NCBI GenBank assembly: GCA_003220935.1
Contig: QHTT01000088.1
Span: 1 to 43,084, forward strand
DNA from: Gemmatimonadota bacterium
GTDB taxonomy: Bacteria; Gemmatimonadota; Gemmatimonadetes; Gemmatimonadales; GWC2-71-9
Direction: 5' to 3'
DNA: 43,084 bases
Both the position numbers and the translations under genes were made by a program. The stretch's first letter is position 1, and each line of letters begins with the position of its first letter. Below the pieces are notes generated by a model. It had not been told where the DNA came from. It did no database searches and saw nothing but the letters and a program-made list of their open reading frames with translations. Positions 1 through 7,598 of this stretch are shown piece after piece.

Positions 1-1527
1 TTCTTCGGGGGTTACGCCGCCGTGCAGGAACGAGCCGCGGTAGCGGGCCTGGTATTCGCGCAGCTTGGTGGGGTAGACGAAGAACCGATCGCCAGCGGCG
101 AGCAGCATCCGTACGCCCAGACCCATCCCCGGGAGGCCGAAGGACTTCAAGTCCTCGACGGCGATCGCGGCCTCCGGGTCCTCGCTCCGCAAGTCCTCGC
201 CGAACTTGTAGCGCAGGTTCGCGGTGGCGTCTCGCTTGGCGTACACGGTGGCCGGCGTCTCGCAGTGGATCGAGCCGTGATCGGTGGTGAGCAGCACGGT
301 GACGCCGCGCCGCTCCGCCTCGAGCAGCGCGGTGCGCACCGGGGAGCGCTCGAACCAGGTGCGGGTCAGGCTCCGCAGCGCGGTGTCATCGCGCGCCACC
401 TCGTAGAGGATCGCGCTCTCGGAGCGCCCGTGCGTCAGCTGGTCGATGAAGTTGAACACGAGTGCGGTCACGCCGTCCTGGGCCAAGTGCGCCGGCAACC
501 GGCGGAGCAGGTCGCCGCCGTCGGCCGAGCCGAAGAGCTTCTCGTAGCGCACCGGCACGGGCGTCCCCACGAGCTCCCGCAGCTGCTCGGTCAGAAGCTC
601 GGCTTCGTGGGCGTTGAGGCTCTCCTCGTCCGAGGCCTGGCCCCACCAGTCGGGATGGCGTGCGGCGATTTCCATCGGGAAAAGGCCGGAGAAGATGGCG
701 TTGCGCGCGAACGGCGTCGCGGTCGGCAGAATGCTGTAGTAGTGGGACTCCTCGACGTCGAACAGCGGCGTGACGAGGTCTCGCAACGCGTGCCACTGGT
801 CGAGCCGCAGGCAGTCGACGACGATGAAGAGCACCCGCCCCTGGTCCTTGAGGACGGGCACGAGGAACTCGGCGCCCACGTCCACCGAGAGGGGCGGCCG
901 GTCGCCCTCGGGACTCGCGAGCCAGCGTGGATAGTGGCGGGCGATATACCCTGCGAAATCCTTGCGCAGGCTTGTCTGCAGCGCATGGAGTGCCTCCGAG
1001 AGGCCGGGCTCATTCGAGGCGGCGAGGCGAACTTCCCACCGCGACAGCTCAACCACGAACTCGATCCACTCGCGCCACGCGAGCGCCGAGCCGCGCCGCC
1101 CTTCGAGCTCGCGAAAGCGCGCCACGAAGTCGCGAGCGAGCCGCTGTTGCCGGATGCGCTCGCCCTCGAGCAGTCGCGTCACCACGGAGAGGATCTGGCG
1201 CGGCTGCACGGGCTTGACGAGGTAGTCGTCGACCTCGACCCCGATCGCGTCGCGCAGCGTCCCGTCGTCCTCGCTCTGAGTCACCATCACGACCGGCACG
1301 CCCGCATCGATGGCGCGGATCTCGGGGAGGAGCTCCAAGCCACGCCGCCCCGGCATCTGCTCGTCGAGCAGCACCACGCTGTACGGCTGGCGCCGCAGCA
1401 TCGCCAGGGCGTCGTCGCCGTGGGCCGCCGATGCCACCGTGAATCCCTGGGTCTCGAGGAAGCGACGGTGCGGGGCGAGCGCGTCGATCTCGTCGTCCAC
1501 CCACAGGATGCTCTTCGGTCGTGGCAT
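1..1527 (-). CDS. porX: PorX-like response regulator with PglZ (alkaline phosphatase fold) domain, C-terminus cut by window start
   Basis: The frame is open from an ATG at 1527 through base 1 (509 codons), so the stop lies outside the window; the family is about 520 residues, so only about ten residues should be missing. The N-terminus is a CheY-like receiver (WVDDE near residue 9, phospho-acceptor Asp55, KP motif near 105). After a helical linker comes a PglZ domain with the signature PTATPFARNAIFSG; its second Thr, residue 271, sits where the catalytic Thr of the family is. Candidate metal ligands are Asp238 (VVDCLRLDQW) and a later TDHG. The visible end, HGGVTPEE, is the usual end of this fold. 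In Bacteroidota, PorX works with PorY and SigP in type IX secretion control, and its PglZ domain cleaves oligonucleotides in vitro. No partner gene is visible here, so the role is open. It is divergent from the GT9 gene. Confidence 0.88.
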   Translation of the reverse strand, partial: MPRPKSILWVDDEIDALAPHRRFLETQGFTVASAAHGDDALAMLRRQPYSVVLLDEQMPGRRGLELLPEIRAIDAGVPVVMVTQSEDDGTLRDAIGVEVDDYLVKPVQPRQILSVVTRLLEGERIRQQRLARDFVARFRELEGRRGSALAWREWIEFVVELSRWEVRLAASNEPGLSEALHALQTSLRKDFAGYIARHYPRWLASPEGDRPPLSVDVGAEFLVPVLKDQGRVLFIVVDCLRLDQWHALRDLVTPLFDVEESHYYSILPTATPFARNAIFSGLFPMEIAARHPDWWGQASDEESLNAHEAELLTEQLRELVGTPVPVRYEKLFGSADGGDLLRRLPAHLAQDGVTALVFNFIDQLTHGRSESAILYEVARDDTALRSLTRTWFERSPVRTALLEAERRGVTVLLTTDHGSIHCETPATVYAKRDATANLRYKFGEDLRSEDPEAAIAVEDLKSFGLPGMGLGVRMLLAAGDRFFVYPTKLREYQARYRGSFLHGGVTPEE

Positions 1528-1585
1528 GGGCGAAAGCTAATGACGACTGGCGAACGACGGCAACGCGATCGTAGTTTTCGGCCCC

Positions 1586-2581
1586 GTGCTGTGCGTCCTC
1601 CTGGTGCGCTTCAGTTCCATCGGCGACATCGTGCTGACCACGCCGCTGGTGCGCGCGCTCGCCCGGCGCCACCCGGAGGCGAAACTCGTATACGTGACCA
1701 AGCGGGCCATGGCGCCGCTCGTCGCTGACAACCCCCACCTCGCCGAGGTGGTGGCCCTCGAGCCCGACGAGCCGATCCGTCACCTCGCCCGCCGGCTCTC
1801 CGCCCTCGCTCCGACCCACGGCCTCGACCTCCACGGCAGCGTGCGCAGCGCCGCGCTGCGCCTCCTGGTCCGCTGCCGCTGGTCCGGGTACCGCAAGCGC
1901 AAGCTGGCTCGGACGTTGCTCATCGCCACGAAACTCGATGCGTACCGCGTCCGCGTCCCGGTGGCGGAGCGCTACTTCGAGGCCGCCGCGCGGCTCGACA
2001 CCCACCCCGACGGCGCCCCACCGGAATTCTGCCTGGGCCGCGGGGCGACCGAGCGCGTGGCGCAGTGGCTCCGCGAGCGCGGGCTCGCCGACGCACGACT
2101 CGCGGCCCTCGCCCCCGGCGCCGCCCACGCCACCAAGCGCTGGTCTGTCGCCCACTGGAGCGCGCTCATCGAGCAACTGCGGGCGGGAAGCTATCGGCCG
2201 GTGGTCATCGGTGGCCCGGAGGACCGCGGACTCGCCCAGCAGCTCGTCGCGGGCGACGCGGCGGCGAGTGCCGCGGGAGAGTTCTCCCTGCAGGAGACCG
2301 GTGCCCTACTCGCGCGCGCCGCGGTGGCCGTCTCGGGCGACACGGGCGTCATGCACATGGCGACCGGCGTCGGGACGCCCGTGGTCGCGCTGTTCGGGCC
2401 GACGGTCGAGCAGTTCGGGTTCTTCCCCTACCGGGCGCGCACCGCCGTGCTGCAGCGGGAGCTGGCCTGCCGCCCCTGCTCCGCGACCGGCACCGCCACG
2501 TGTCCGCTCGGCCATCACCGCTGTCTCGGCGACATCACGCCGGCCGAGGTGGCGGCGGCCGTCGCGCGGCTCGTCGCGTGA
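1586..2581 (+). CDS. Glycosyltransferase family 9 (heptosyltransferase-like)
   Basis: 331 aa from a GTG start. The N-terminus LLVRFSSIGDIVLTTPLVRA is the classic GT9/heptosyltransferase opening; the second Rossmann half has LAPGA, the motif GDTGVMHMATGVGTPVVALFGPT and the Cys-rich tail (CRPCSATGTATCPLGHHRC) typical of the family. Such enzymes add heptose or related sugars to the lipopolysaccharide core on the inner face of the cytoplasmic membrane. The actual donor and acceptor cannot be read from sequence. The stop overlaps the next gene (GTGA), so the two are translationally coupled. Confidence 0.88.
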   Translation: MLCVLLVRFSSIGDIVLTTPLVRALARRHPEAKLVYVTKRAMAPLVADNPHLAEVVALEPDEPIRHLARRLSALAPTHGLDLHGSVRSAALRLLVRCRWSGYRKRKLARTLLIATKLDAYRVRVPVAERYFEAAARLDTHPDGAPPEFCLGRGATERVAQWLRERGLADARLAALAPGAAHATKRWSVAHWSALIEQLRAGSYRPVVIGGPEDRGLAQQLVAGDAAASAAGEFSLQETGALLARAAVAVSGDTGVMHMATGVGTPVVALFGPTVEQFGFFPYRARTAVLQRELACRPCSATGTATCPLGHHRCLGDITPAEVAAAVARLVA

Positions 2582-2955
2582 TTCAGGCGACGACCCCGGC
2601 GGAAGGGCGGCTCCTCGCGCTCGTCGGTGCGGCGGTGCGCGGCCCAAAGCGCGACGGGCTGTTCGCGCTTTGGCTGGTGCTGCGCACGGCGGAGTCGCTG
2701 CTGCCACCGCGTGCCGTGTCGGCCAAGAACCACCGGCGCCGACTGCAGGCGCTCGAGACCCGGCTAGCGAGCCTCGCCCTTCCCACACCCCTCAAGCGGG
2801 CGCTCTCCGCCGCGCGGCAGCACCTCGAGCCGGCTACCCCCTCGGCCGCCGCTCTGGTCCTGTCGCAGCTCGTCGCCCCCGCCCGGGAAGTGCTGGGGTC
2901 CGAGGCCGGCGACGCCGTGGCGGTTGCCGCCCGGTCGGCCCGCATACATCTATAA
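2578..2955 (+). CDS. Small protein of unknown function downstream of the GT9 gene
   Basis: 125 aa, GTG start overlapping the GT9 stop by 4 bp, which supports it as a real coupled gene. The product is basic and helical: a hydrophobic helix near residues 25-45 (FALWLVLRTAESLLPP), an Arg-rich stretch (NHRRRLQALETRL) and Leu/Ala-rich helices to the end. There is no signal peptide and no catalytic motif that I recognise. It may be a short accessory protein for the glycosyltransferase or the helicase-like gene that follows. No function is assigned. Confidence 0.6.
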   Translation: MIQATTPAEGRLLALVGAAVRGPKRDGLFALWLVLRTAESLLPPRAVSAKNHRRRLQALETRLASLALPTPLKRALSAARQHLEPATPSAAALVLSQLVAPAREVLGSEAGDAVAVAARSARIHL

Positions 2956-2960
2956 GGCTG

Positions 2961-2992
2961 GACGCACAGACGCCGAGACGCACCGACGCACA
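2961..2992 (+). repeat. 8-bp-period tandem array (GACGCACA type)
   Basis: Four units in a row, GACGCACA, GACGCCGA, GACGCACC, GACGCACA, lie between two genes. The last unit runs straight into the AGGAGA ribosome-binding site of the downstream DnaB-like gene. It belongs to the set of 7/8-bp arrays seen across the window. Confidence 0.8.
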
Positions 2993-3002
2993 GGAGAACA
3001 CG

Positions 3003-3881
3003 ATGCCACGACGGCTCGAACGCCGCGCCTCCGCCCCTTCTCCCGAAGCGCTGGTCGCGCGCGTCGATCAGCAGCTTCCGGGTGCGATCTCGGACGACAC
3101 CGTGCCCACCGGCTTCCCGTCGGTCGATCGCATCCTGGGCGGGGGGCTCCGCCGCCGCGACCTGGTGGTGCTGGGCGGGGACGTCGGCTCGGGCAAGTCG
3201 GCGCTCGCCCTCGGGATCGCGCTGCGCGTCGCCCAACAGGGGCTCGGCGTGGCATTCTTCTCCGGGGAGATGGATGAGGAGCGGTTGATGGAGCGAGCGC
3301 TCGCCGTCGAAGGCCGGGTCGCGGTGGACGAGTTGCGCGCCGCCAAGCTGAGCGACCAGACGCGCGCCGGGGTGGGCGGGGCCGCCGTGCGGCTGCGCGG
3401 GCTGCCGCTCGCGATTCTCCCGCTCGCTGCCGCGGACTTCGAGACGCTCACGGCGCGCCTCGACCCGCTCCGCCAACTCGGCCTCATCGTGGTGGACTAC
3501 CTCCAGCTGGTCCCGACCCCGGCCGGCACCACGCGCTCTACCCAGGATGAGGACCTCGCCCTCGTGCTGCAGCGGCTCAAGGCGCAGGCGCTCGAGCGAC
3601 AGGTGGCGCTGCTCGTCGTGTCGCAGCTGTCGCGCTTCGCTGTGACGCGCGAGAACGCGCGGCCCAACCTCGACGACTTCGGCCACCTCGGCGCGATCAA
3701 GCAGCACGCCGACGTGGCGCTCGGCATCTACCGCGAAGAGATGTACCATCCGGGCTACGGCGTGGAGGGCGCGACCGAGTTGCTGGTCCTGAAGAACCGC
3801 AACGGCCCGACCGGGTTCGTCGATCTCTACTTCTACCGGCGCTGGATGCGGTTCGAGGACATGCTCGACCCGGATCGCTGA
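3003..3881 (+). CDS. Orphan DnaB-type RecA/KaiC-fold ATPase (helicase C-terminal domain only)
   Basis: 292 aa from ATG with AGGAGA upstream. Residues about 35-285 match the C-terminal ATPase of replicative helicase DnaB: Walker A GGDVGSGKSALA, the E of SGEMDEE, Walker B LGLIVVDYLQLV, sensor-like LLVVSQLSR, a GAIKQHAD segment and the NRNGPTG motif near the end. The N-terminal primase-binding domain of DnaB is absent: the protein has only about 30 residues before the ATPase, against roughly 450 residues for a full DnaB. It is therefore not the main replicative helicase. A role in DNA repair, replication restart or as a regulatory ATPase is possible but unproven. Its 3' end overlaps the convergent lipoprotein gene by 49 bp. 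Confidence 0.82.
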   Translation: MPRRLERRASAPSPEALVARVDQQLPGAISDDTVPTGFPSVDRILGGGLRRRDLVVLGGDVGSGKSALALGIALRVAQQGLGVAFFSGEMDEERLMERALAVEGRVAVDELRAAKLSDQTRAGVGGAAVRLRGLPLAILPLAAADFETLTARLDPLRQLGLIVVDYLQLVPTPAGTTRSTQDEDLALVLQRLKAQALERQVALLVVSQLSRFAVTRENARPNLDDFGHLGAIKQHADVALGIYREEMYHPGYGVEGATELLVLKNRNGPTGFVDLYFYRRWMRFEDMLDPDR

Positions 3882-4282
3882 GCCCCCGTGCTGTCCGCGC
3901 CGGGGAGCGTGCCCACGAGCGTGTACGTGGTCCCCGGACCGCCGGCGTTCCGCCGGAGGGTGATCCACAGCGGTTTTCCCCGGCGCTCCGCGTAGAGCGC
4001 GATCGACCCGTCGGGCATCGGCTGATCGCCCTTCACCACCCAGTCGTTCAGCTTGAGGTTGACGCGGTACCACCCGGCTACGGCCGCGAGGGGCGCGGGC
4101 GTGGTGAACGCCGCTTGCGCCGCGTCCGCGCCCGCCGACACGCTCACGACCGCGGAGGATGGGAAGGCGAGGACGTCCTTCAGCGCCTCGGCGGCCAGCG
4201 TGCGGTCGGCCGTCCCCTCGCCGGGACGCTCGCACGACGCGAAGAGGATCAGCCCAAGCAGGAGCCACCGGGGACGGTGCAT
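3833..4282 (-). CDS. Small putative lipoprotein, unknown function
   Basis: 149 aa from ATG at 4282. The N-terminus has arginines, a hydrophobic core (WLLLGLILF) and a lipobox-like ASC at about residue 17, so it is probably a lipid-anchored envelope protein. The rest is a compact alpha/beta sequence without a motif I recognise (a GWYRVNLKLNDWVVKGD segment in the middle, a strand-rich LWITLRRN near 110). The 3' end overlaps the DnaB-like gene tail-to-tail. A promoter-like sequence sits just upstream (4291-4320). Confidence 0.62.
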   Translation of the reverse strand: MHRPRWLLLGLILFASCERPGEGTADRTLAAEALKDVLAFPSSAVVSVSAGADAAQAAFTTPAPLAAVAGWYRVNLKLNDWVVKGDQPMPDGSIALYAERRGKPLWITLRRNAGGPGTTYTLVGTLPGADSTGAQRSGSSMSSNRIQRR

Positions 4283-4290
4283 GGCGCGGT

Positions 4291-4320
4291 ATCCTAGCTG
4301 TGGCGTGGCGCCCTGGTCAA
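4291..4320 (-). promoter_or_regulatory. Candidate sigma-70-type promoter of the lipoprotein gene
   Basis: On the minus strand TTGACC (4315-4320) is followed by an 18-bp spacer and TAGGAT (4291-4296). The -10 box ends 8 nt before the ATG at 4282, so transcription should begin at or within two bases of the start codon (leaderless or nearly so). Confidence 0.45.
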
Positions 4321-4343
4321 GTTGTAGTTTTGGACGGGCGTGA

Positions 4344-4416
4344 CACGTCCCACGTCCCACGTCGCACGTTGCACGAGGGCGCCCGGCCGTGAAACGTGTG
4401 ACGTGTAACCTGTAAC
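4344..4416 (+). repeat. Inverted pair of 7-bp tandem arrays upstream of yebC
   Basis: Left arm: five 7-bp units (CACGTCC, CACGTCC, CACGTCG, CACGTTG, CACGAGG; 4344-4378). Right arm: four units (GTGAAAC, GTGTGAC, GTGTAAC, CTGTAAC; 4389-4416) that are largely the reverse complement. The inner parts can pair as a 16-bp stem with two mismatches around a GC-rich loop. The element fills most of the yebC 5' region, between divergent genes. Confidence 0.75.
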
Positions 4417-4426
4417 GGGTGCTCCC

Positions 4427-5176
4427 ATGGCCGGCCACAGCAAGTGGAAGCAGATCAAGCGCAAGAAGGCCGTTACCGACGCGCGGCGCGGGGCCCTCTT
4501 CACCAAGCTGATCCGGGAAATCACCATCGCGGCAAAGCAGGGCGGCGGGGATCCAGCGGGCAACGCCCGGCTCCGGACCGCGATCGACGCGGCGAAAGCG
4601 GAGAACATGCCGCTCGACAACATCGAGCGTGCCGTCAAGAAGGGCACGGGGGAGCTGGAGGGCGTGCAGTACGAAGAGGTGTCCTACGAGGGGTACGGGC
4701 CGGGCGGGGCGGCGATTTTCATCGAGGCCACCACCGACAACGCGAACCGGACCGTGGCGGAGATCCGCCACATCTTCCAGCGCTACGGCGGCAATCTCGG
4801 GGCGGCGAAGTCGGTGGCGTGGATGTTCGACCGCAAGGCGCACATTACCCTGGATGCCACTAAGGTGGACGAGGACACCGCGATGGAAGCCGCGCTGGAG
4901 GCGGGCGCGGAAGACCTCGTGCGCGACGGCGATGTGTTCCTCATCACCGGGCCGGTGCACCAGCTGCACGAGATCACCGAGCAACTAAAGAAGCGGAAGA
5001 TCCCCGTGCAGTCCGCCGAGATCGGCATGGTCCCCAAGAGTACGGTGAAGGTTGACGGCAAGGACGCGAAACAGCTGCTCGAGCTGATCGAGGAGCTGGA
5101 AGCGCTGGACGACGTCGCGAAGGTGTCCTCGAACTTCGACATCGACGCCGAGGCGATGGCGGCGGCGACGGCGTGA
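4427..5176 (+). CDS. yebC: YebC/PmpR family protein
   Basis: 249 aa, full length. It opens with MAGHSKWKQIKRKKAVTDARRG, cited here only as the family hallmark MAGHSKW, followed by FTKLIREI. Three domains are expected; the middle one carries EGYGPGGAA and the later part TDNANRT and GGNLG. YebC proteins act as DNA-binding regulators in some species and as ribosome-associated factors easing translation of proline-rich stretches. It is the first gene of the long run with ruvC, ruvA and ruvB, the usual yebC-ruvC-ruvA order. The inverted 7-bp array pair lies directly upstream. Confidence 0.96.
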   Translation: MAGHSKWKQIKRKKAVTDARRGALFTKLIREITIAAKQGGGDPAGNARLRTAIDAAKAENMPLDNIERAVKKGTGELEGVQYEEVSYEGYGPGGAAIFIEATTDNANRTVAEIRHIFQRYGGNLGAAKSVAWMFDRKAHITLDATKVDEDTAMEAALEAGAEDLVRDGDVFLITGPVHQLHEITEQLKKRKIPVQSAEIGMVPKSTVKVDGKDAKQLLELIEELEALDDVAKVSSNFDIDAEAMAAATA

Positions 5177-5177
5177 G

Positions 5178-5654
5178 GTGAGAGTCCTGGGCGTCGACCC
5201 GGGGACGCGGGCCACCGGCTACGGCGTGATCGAAACCGGGAACGGGGCGCCCGGCATGGGCCGGTTGATCGAATGCGGCGTTATCACCTTCGCGCGCCAC
5301 AGCCCCCTCCCTCGCCGACTCCATCAGTTGCACGTACAGATCGCCGATTTGATCGCGCGGCACCGGCCGAGCGCCCTGGCGCTCGAGAACGCGTTCTACC
5401 ACAAGAACGTGCAGACGACGCTCGTCCTGGGGCACGCCCGGGGTGTGATCCTGCTGGCCGCGGAAGAAGCGGGGCTCGCGATCGCGCAGTACCCCCCAGC
5501 GACCGTGAAGAAGACGGTCGTCGGGGCGGGCGGCGCGCCCAAGGCCCAGGTCGGCGCGGTGGTGGCCCGGCTCCTCAAGCTGAGACAGGCCCCGGCGCCC
5601 GCGGACGCGGCAGACGGCGTGGCGGTCGCGCTCACGCACATCCTCCGCGCGTGA
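5178..5654 (+). CDS. ruvC: Holliday junction resolvase RuvC
   Basis: 158 aa from a GTG one base after the yebC stop. It has the four acidic catalytic positions of RuvC: Asp7 (GVDPGT), Glu70 (ALENAF), Asp143 and Asp146 (ADAADGVAVALTH). It cuts Holliday junctions symmetrically within the RuvAB complex. It is slightly shorter than the usual 165-175 residues, ending soon after the last catalytic helix. ruvA follows 7 bp later. Confidence 0.95.
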   Translation: MRVLGVDPGTRATGYGVIETGNGAPGMGRLIECGVITFARHSPLPRRLHQLHVQIADLIARHRPSALALENAFYHKNVQTTLVLGHARGVILLAAEEAGLAIAQYPPATVKKTVVGAGGAPKAQVGAVVARLLKLRQAPAPADAADGVAVALTHILRA

Positions 5655-5661
5655 GCCCCGG

Positions 5662-6270
5662 ATGATTGCCCAGGTCAGCGGGCGCCTCGCCGCCAAACAG
5701 GCCGACCGCGTCGTGGTCCAGACGGCGGGCGGCGTGGGCTACGAGATCGCCGTCCCGCTCGGCGTCATGGAGCAGCTACCGCCCGTAGGCGAGAGCGTCA
5801 GCTTCGCGACTGAGCTCGTGGTGCGCGAAGACGGTTGGGCGCTGTATGGCTTCCGGGACGAGTCAGAGCGGCGGTTTTTCCAGCGGCTCATCGGTGTCAC
5901 CGGCATCGGGCCGAGGATCGCGATCGCGCTCATGTCCGCGCTCGGCGTAGCACGTGGGGTGCGGGCCGTGCAAGAGCGGAACATCGGGTTATTGTCGTCC
6001 GTGAACGGCATTGGCAAGAAGACCGCAGAGCGCCTCGCGCTTGAACTGGCCGACAAGCTGGGCGAGTTTGCGGAGCCGAGCGCGGGGGCGGGGGGGGCGG
6101 GGGCGGGGCCGGCCGACGGCACCGCGGAAGCGGCCCTCAAGGCGCTCGAGCGACTGGGCTACGACACCGCCGAAGCAGACCGCGCGCTGCGCGAGGCGCT
6201 CGCCGCGGCGGGCGGCGGCAGCACCGAGACGCTGGTGCGGCGCGCGCTGCAACTTCTCACCCATGGGTGA
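5662..6270 (+). CDS. ruvA: Holliday junction branch migration protein RuvA
   Basis: 202 aa, ATG start. It has the N-terminal OB-fold (MIAQVSGRL), the central helix-hairpin-helix pair (GVTGIGPRIA and VNGIGKKTAERL) and a C-terminal RuvB-binding domain (EALKALERLGY then ETLVRRALQLL). It binds the four-way junction and loads RuvB. The linker between domains II and III is Gly/Ala-rich and is written by a G tract with a run of eight G near 6090. Its stop overlaps the next small gene by 4 bp. Confidence 0.96.
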   Translation: MIAQVSGRLAAKQADRVVVQTAGGVGYEIAVPLGVMEQLPPVGESVSFATELVVREDGWALYGFRDESERRFFQRLIGVTGIGPRIAIALMSALGVARGVRAVQERNIGLLSSVNGIGKKTAERLALELADKLGEFAEPSAGAGGAGAGPADGTAEAALKALERLGYDTAEADRALREALAAAGGGSTETLVRRALQLLTHG

Positions 6271-6452
6271 CGATGGCGACGACCGCTGAATGGATCTGCA
6301 CACGCTGCGGCTCGACCAACCGGCGCCTCGTTCCGGACGGCGCGACCCGCGCCGTGGACGAGTGCCTCACCTGCCACGTGCGTCACGAGATCGCAGCAGA
6401 CGCGCGCCCGGTGCGCTGGCGGGCTCGGCCGGTGGGGAAGAAGGTCGCGTGA
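6267..6452 (+). CDS. Small zinc-ribbon protein between ruvA and ruvB
   Basis: 61 aa from GTG at 6267, overlapping the ruvA stop (GTGA); an ATG at 6273 is a possible alternative. Two CxxC knuckles, CTRC and CLTC, are 19 residues apart, as in a zinc ribbon. The rest is short and basic (WRARPVGKKVA). Its place inside the ruv genes is notable, but no enzymatic motif is present. It could be a nucleic-acid-binding accessory or an unrelated small zinc protein. Confidence 0.7.
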   Translation: MTMATTAEWICTRCGSTNRRLVPDGATRAVDECLTCHVRHEIAADARPVRWRARPVGKKVA

Positions 6453-6480
6453 ATGCCACGCCTTCCCAACTAAAGCCTGG

Positions 6481-6538
6481 GCTCGGCAAGGCACTGTGCT
6501 GAAGCACACTTGTCCTTCAGGACAGTGTTTCGCCGAGC
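6481..6538 (+). other. Strong hairpin in the only gap of the long operon (ruvB leader)
   Basis: Two 24-nt arms (6481-6504 and 6515-6538) pair with two mismatches and two G-U pairs around a 10-nt loop; the base of the stem is GCTCGGC/GCCGAGC. Two nested hairpins can form instead in the upper part (GTGC-TGAA-GCAC and GTCC-TTCA-GGAC), giving a three-way junction shape. No U-tract follows, so a plain intrinsic terminator is unlikely. It could be an RNA-processing or regulatory element, or a mobile palindromic repeat. Confidence 0.7.
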
Positions 6539-6560
6539 ACGCTCTTCAGAGTGTGATACG

Positions 6561-7598
6561 GTGACGAAGCAACGCGTTCAGATCACCACCCCCGAGGCGC
6601 TCCCGGACGAGCGCGTCACCGACGCGGCGTTGCGCCCCTCACGCCTCGACGAGTTCGTCGGCCAGGCCAAGGTCAAAGAATCGCTCCAGATCGCGATCGA
6701 CGCGGCGAAGCAACGCAAGGAGCCCCTCGACCACGCGTTGTTCTTCGGGCCCCCGGGCCTCGGAAAGACCACGCTGGCACTGCTGATGGCGCGCGAGCTC
6801 GGCGTGAACGTCCGCACCACGTCGGGGCCAGTGCTCGAGCGCCCAGGAGACCTGGTCGGCCTCCTCACGTCGCTGACGGCAGGGGACATCCTGTTCATCG
6901 ACGAGATCCACCGCCTCCGGCCCGCGCTCGAGGAATTCCTATACCCCGCGATGGAGGAGTTTCACGTCGACGTGCGCATCGCGGACGGGCCGCACGCGCA
7001 GACCATTCCCATGGCGCTCGAGCGCTTCACGCTGGTCGGCGCCACCACGCGGTTCGGCCTGCTCACCCCGCCGATGCGCGCGCGCTTCGGCCTGGTCGAG
7101 CGACTGTCGTACTATCCCCCGGACGACCTGGCTCAGATCCTGGTCCGCTCGGCGGGGATCCTCGCCGTGCCTGCCGATGCGGCGGGCATCGCCGAGATCG
7201 CCCGGCGCAGCCGTGGCACACCGCGCGTCGCGAACCGGCTGCTCAAGCGGGTGCGCGACTACGCCCAGGTCCGTGCCGGCGGGAAGATCACTGCCCCGGT
7301 CGCCGGTGAGGCGCTCAAGCGGCTCGACGTGGACGAGTTCGGGCTCGACGACATGGACGGCCGGATCCTCAAGACGATCATCGAGCAGTTCGAGGGCGGG
7401 CCCGTGGGACTCACGACGATCGCAGCGGCCGTGGGCGAGGACCCCGGCACGCTGGAGGAGGTGTACGAGCCGTTTCTCATGCAGCGCGGCTTCCTGGCGC
7501 GCACGCCGCGCGGCCGCTGCGCCACGGGAGCCGCGTACAAGCATTTTGGCTTCATTCCGCCCCGGAGCGCCGAACAACCGACGATGTTTGACGGCTGA
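6561..7598 (+). CDS. ruvB: Holliday junction branch migration helicase RuvB
   Basis: 345 aa. I choose the GTG at 6561 because it gives the family N-terminus ([21 protein letters not shown]); an upstream TTG at 6510 would start inside the hairpin loop. Motifs: Walker [10 protein letters not shown] (63-71), Walker B LFIDEIH (111-117), sensor [18 protein letters not shown], and the C-terminal winged helix ([14 protein letters not shown] to YKHFGF). It is the hexameric motor of RuvAB. queA begins inside its last codons. Confidence 0.96.
   Translation: MTKQRVQITTPEALPDERVTDAALRPSRLDEFVGQAKVKESLQIAIDAAKQRKEPLDHALFFGPPGLGKTTLALLMARELGVNVRTTSGPVLERPGDLVGLLTSLTAGDILFIDEIHRLRPALEEFLYPAMEEFHVDVRIADGPHAQTIPMALERFTLVGATTRFGLLTPPMRARFGLVERLSYYPPDDLAQILVRSAGILAVPADAAGIAEIARRSRGTPRVANRLLKRVRDYAQVRAGGKITAPVAGEALKRLDVDEFGLDDMDGRILKTIIEQFEGGPVGLTTIAAAVGEDPGTLEEVYEPFLMQRGFLARTPRGRCATGAAYKHFGFIPPRSAEQPTMFDG

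Noticed and set aside
1..1527. PglZ domain as part of a BREX phage-defence system
   Set aside because: It is fused to a receiver domain and has no BrxA, BrxB, BrxC, BrxL or PglX neighbour.
22..1728. Long open frame on the plus strand opposite the PorX-like gene
   Set aside because: Antisense shadow of a high-GC gene: the minus-strand frame has receiver and PglZ motifs, this one has none.
6510..6560. TTG at 6510 as the ruvB start
   Set aside because: It lies in the loop of the hairpin and adds residues ([13 protein letters not shown]) not found in RuvB; GTG at 6561 gives the family start.
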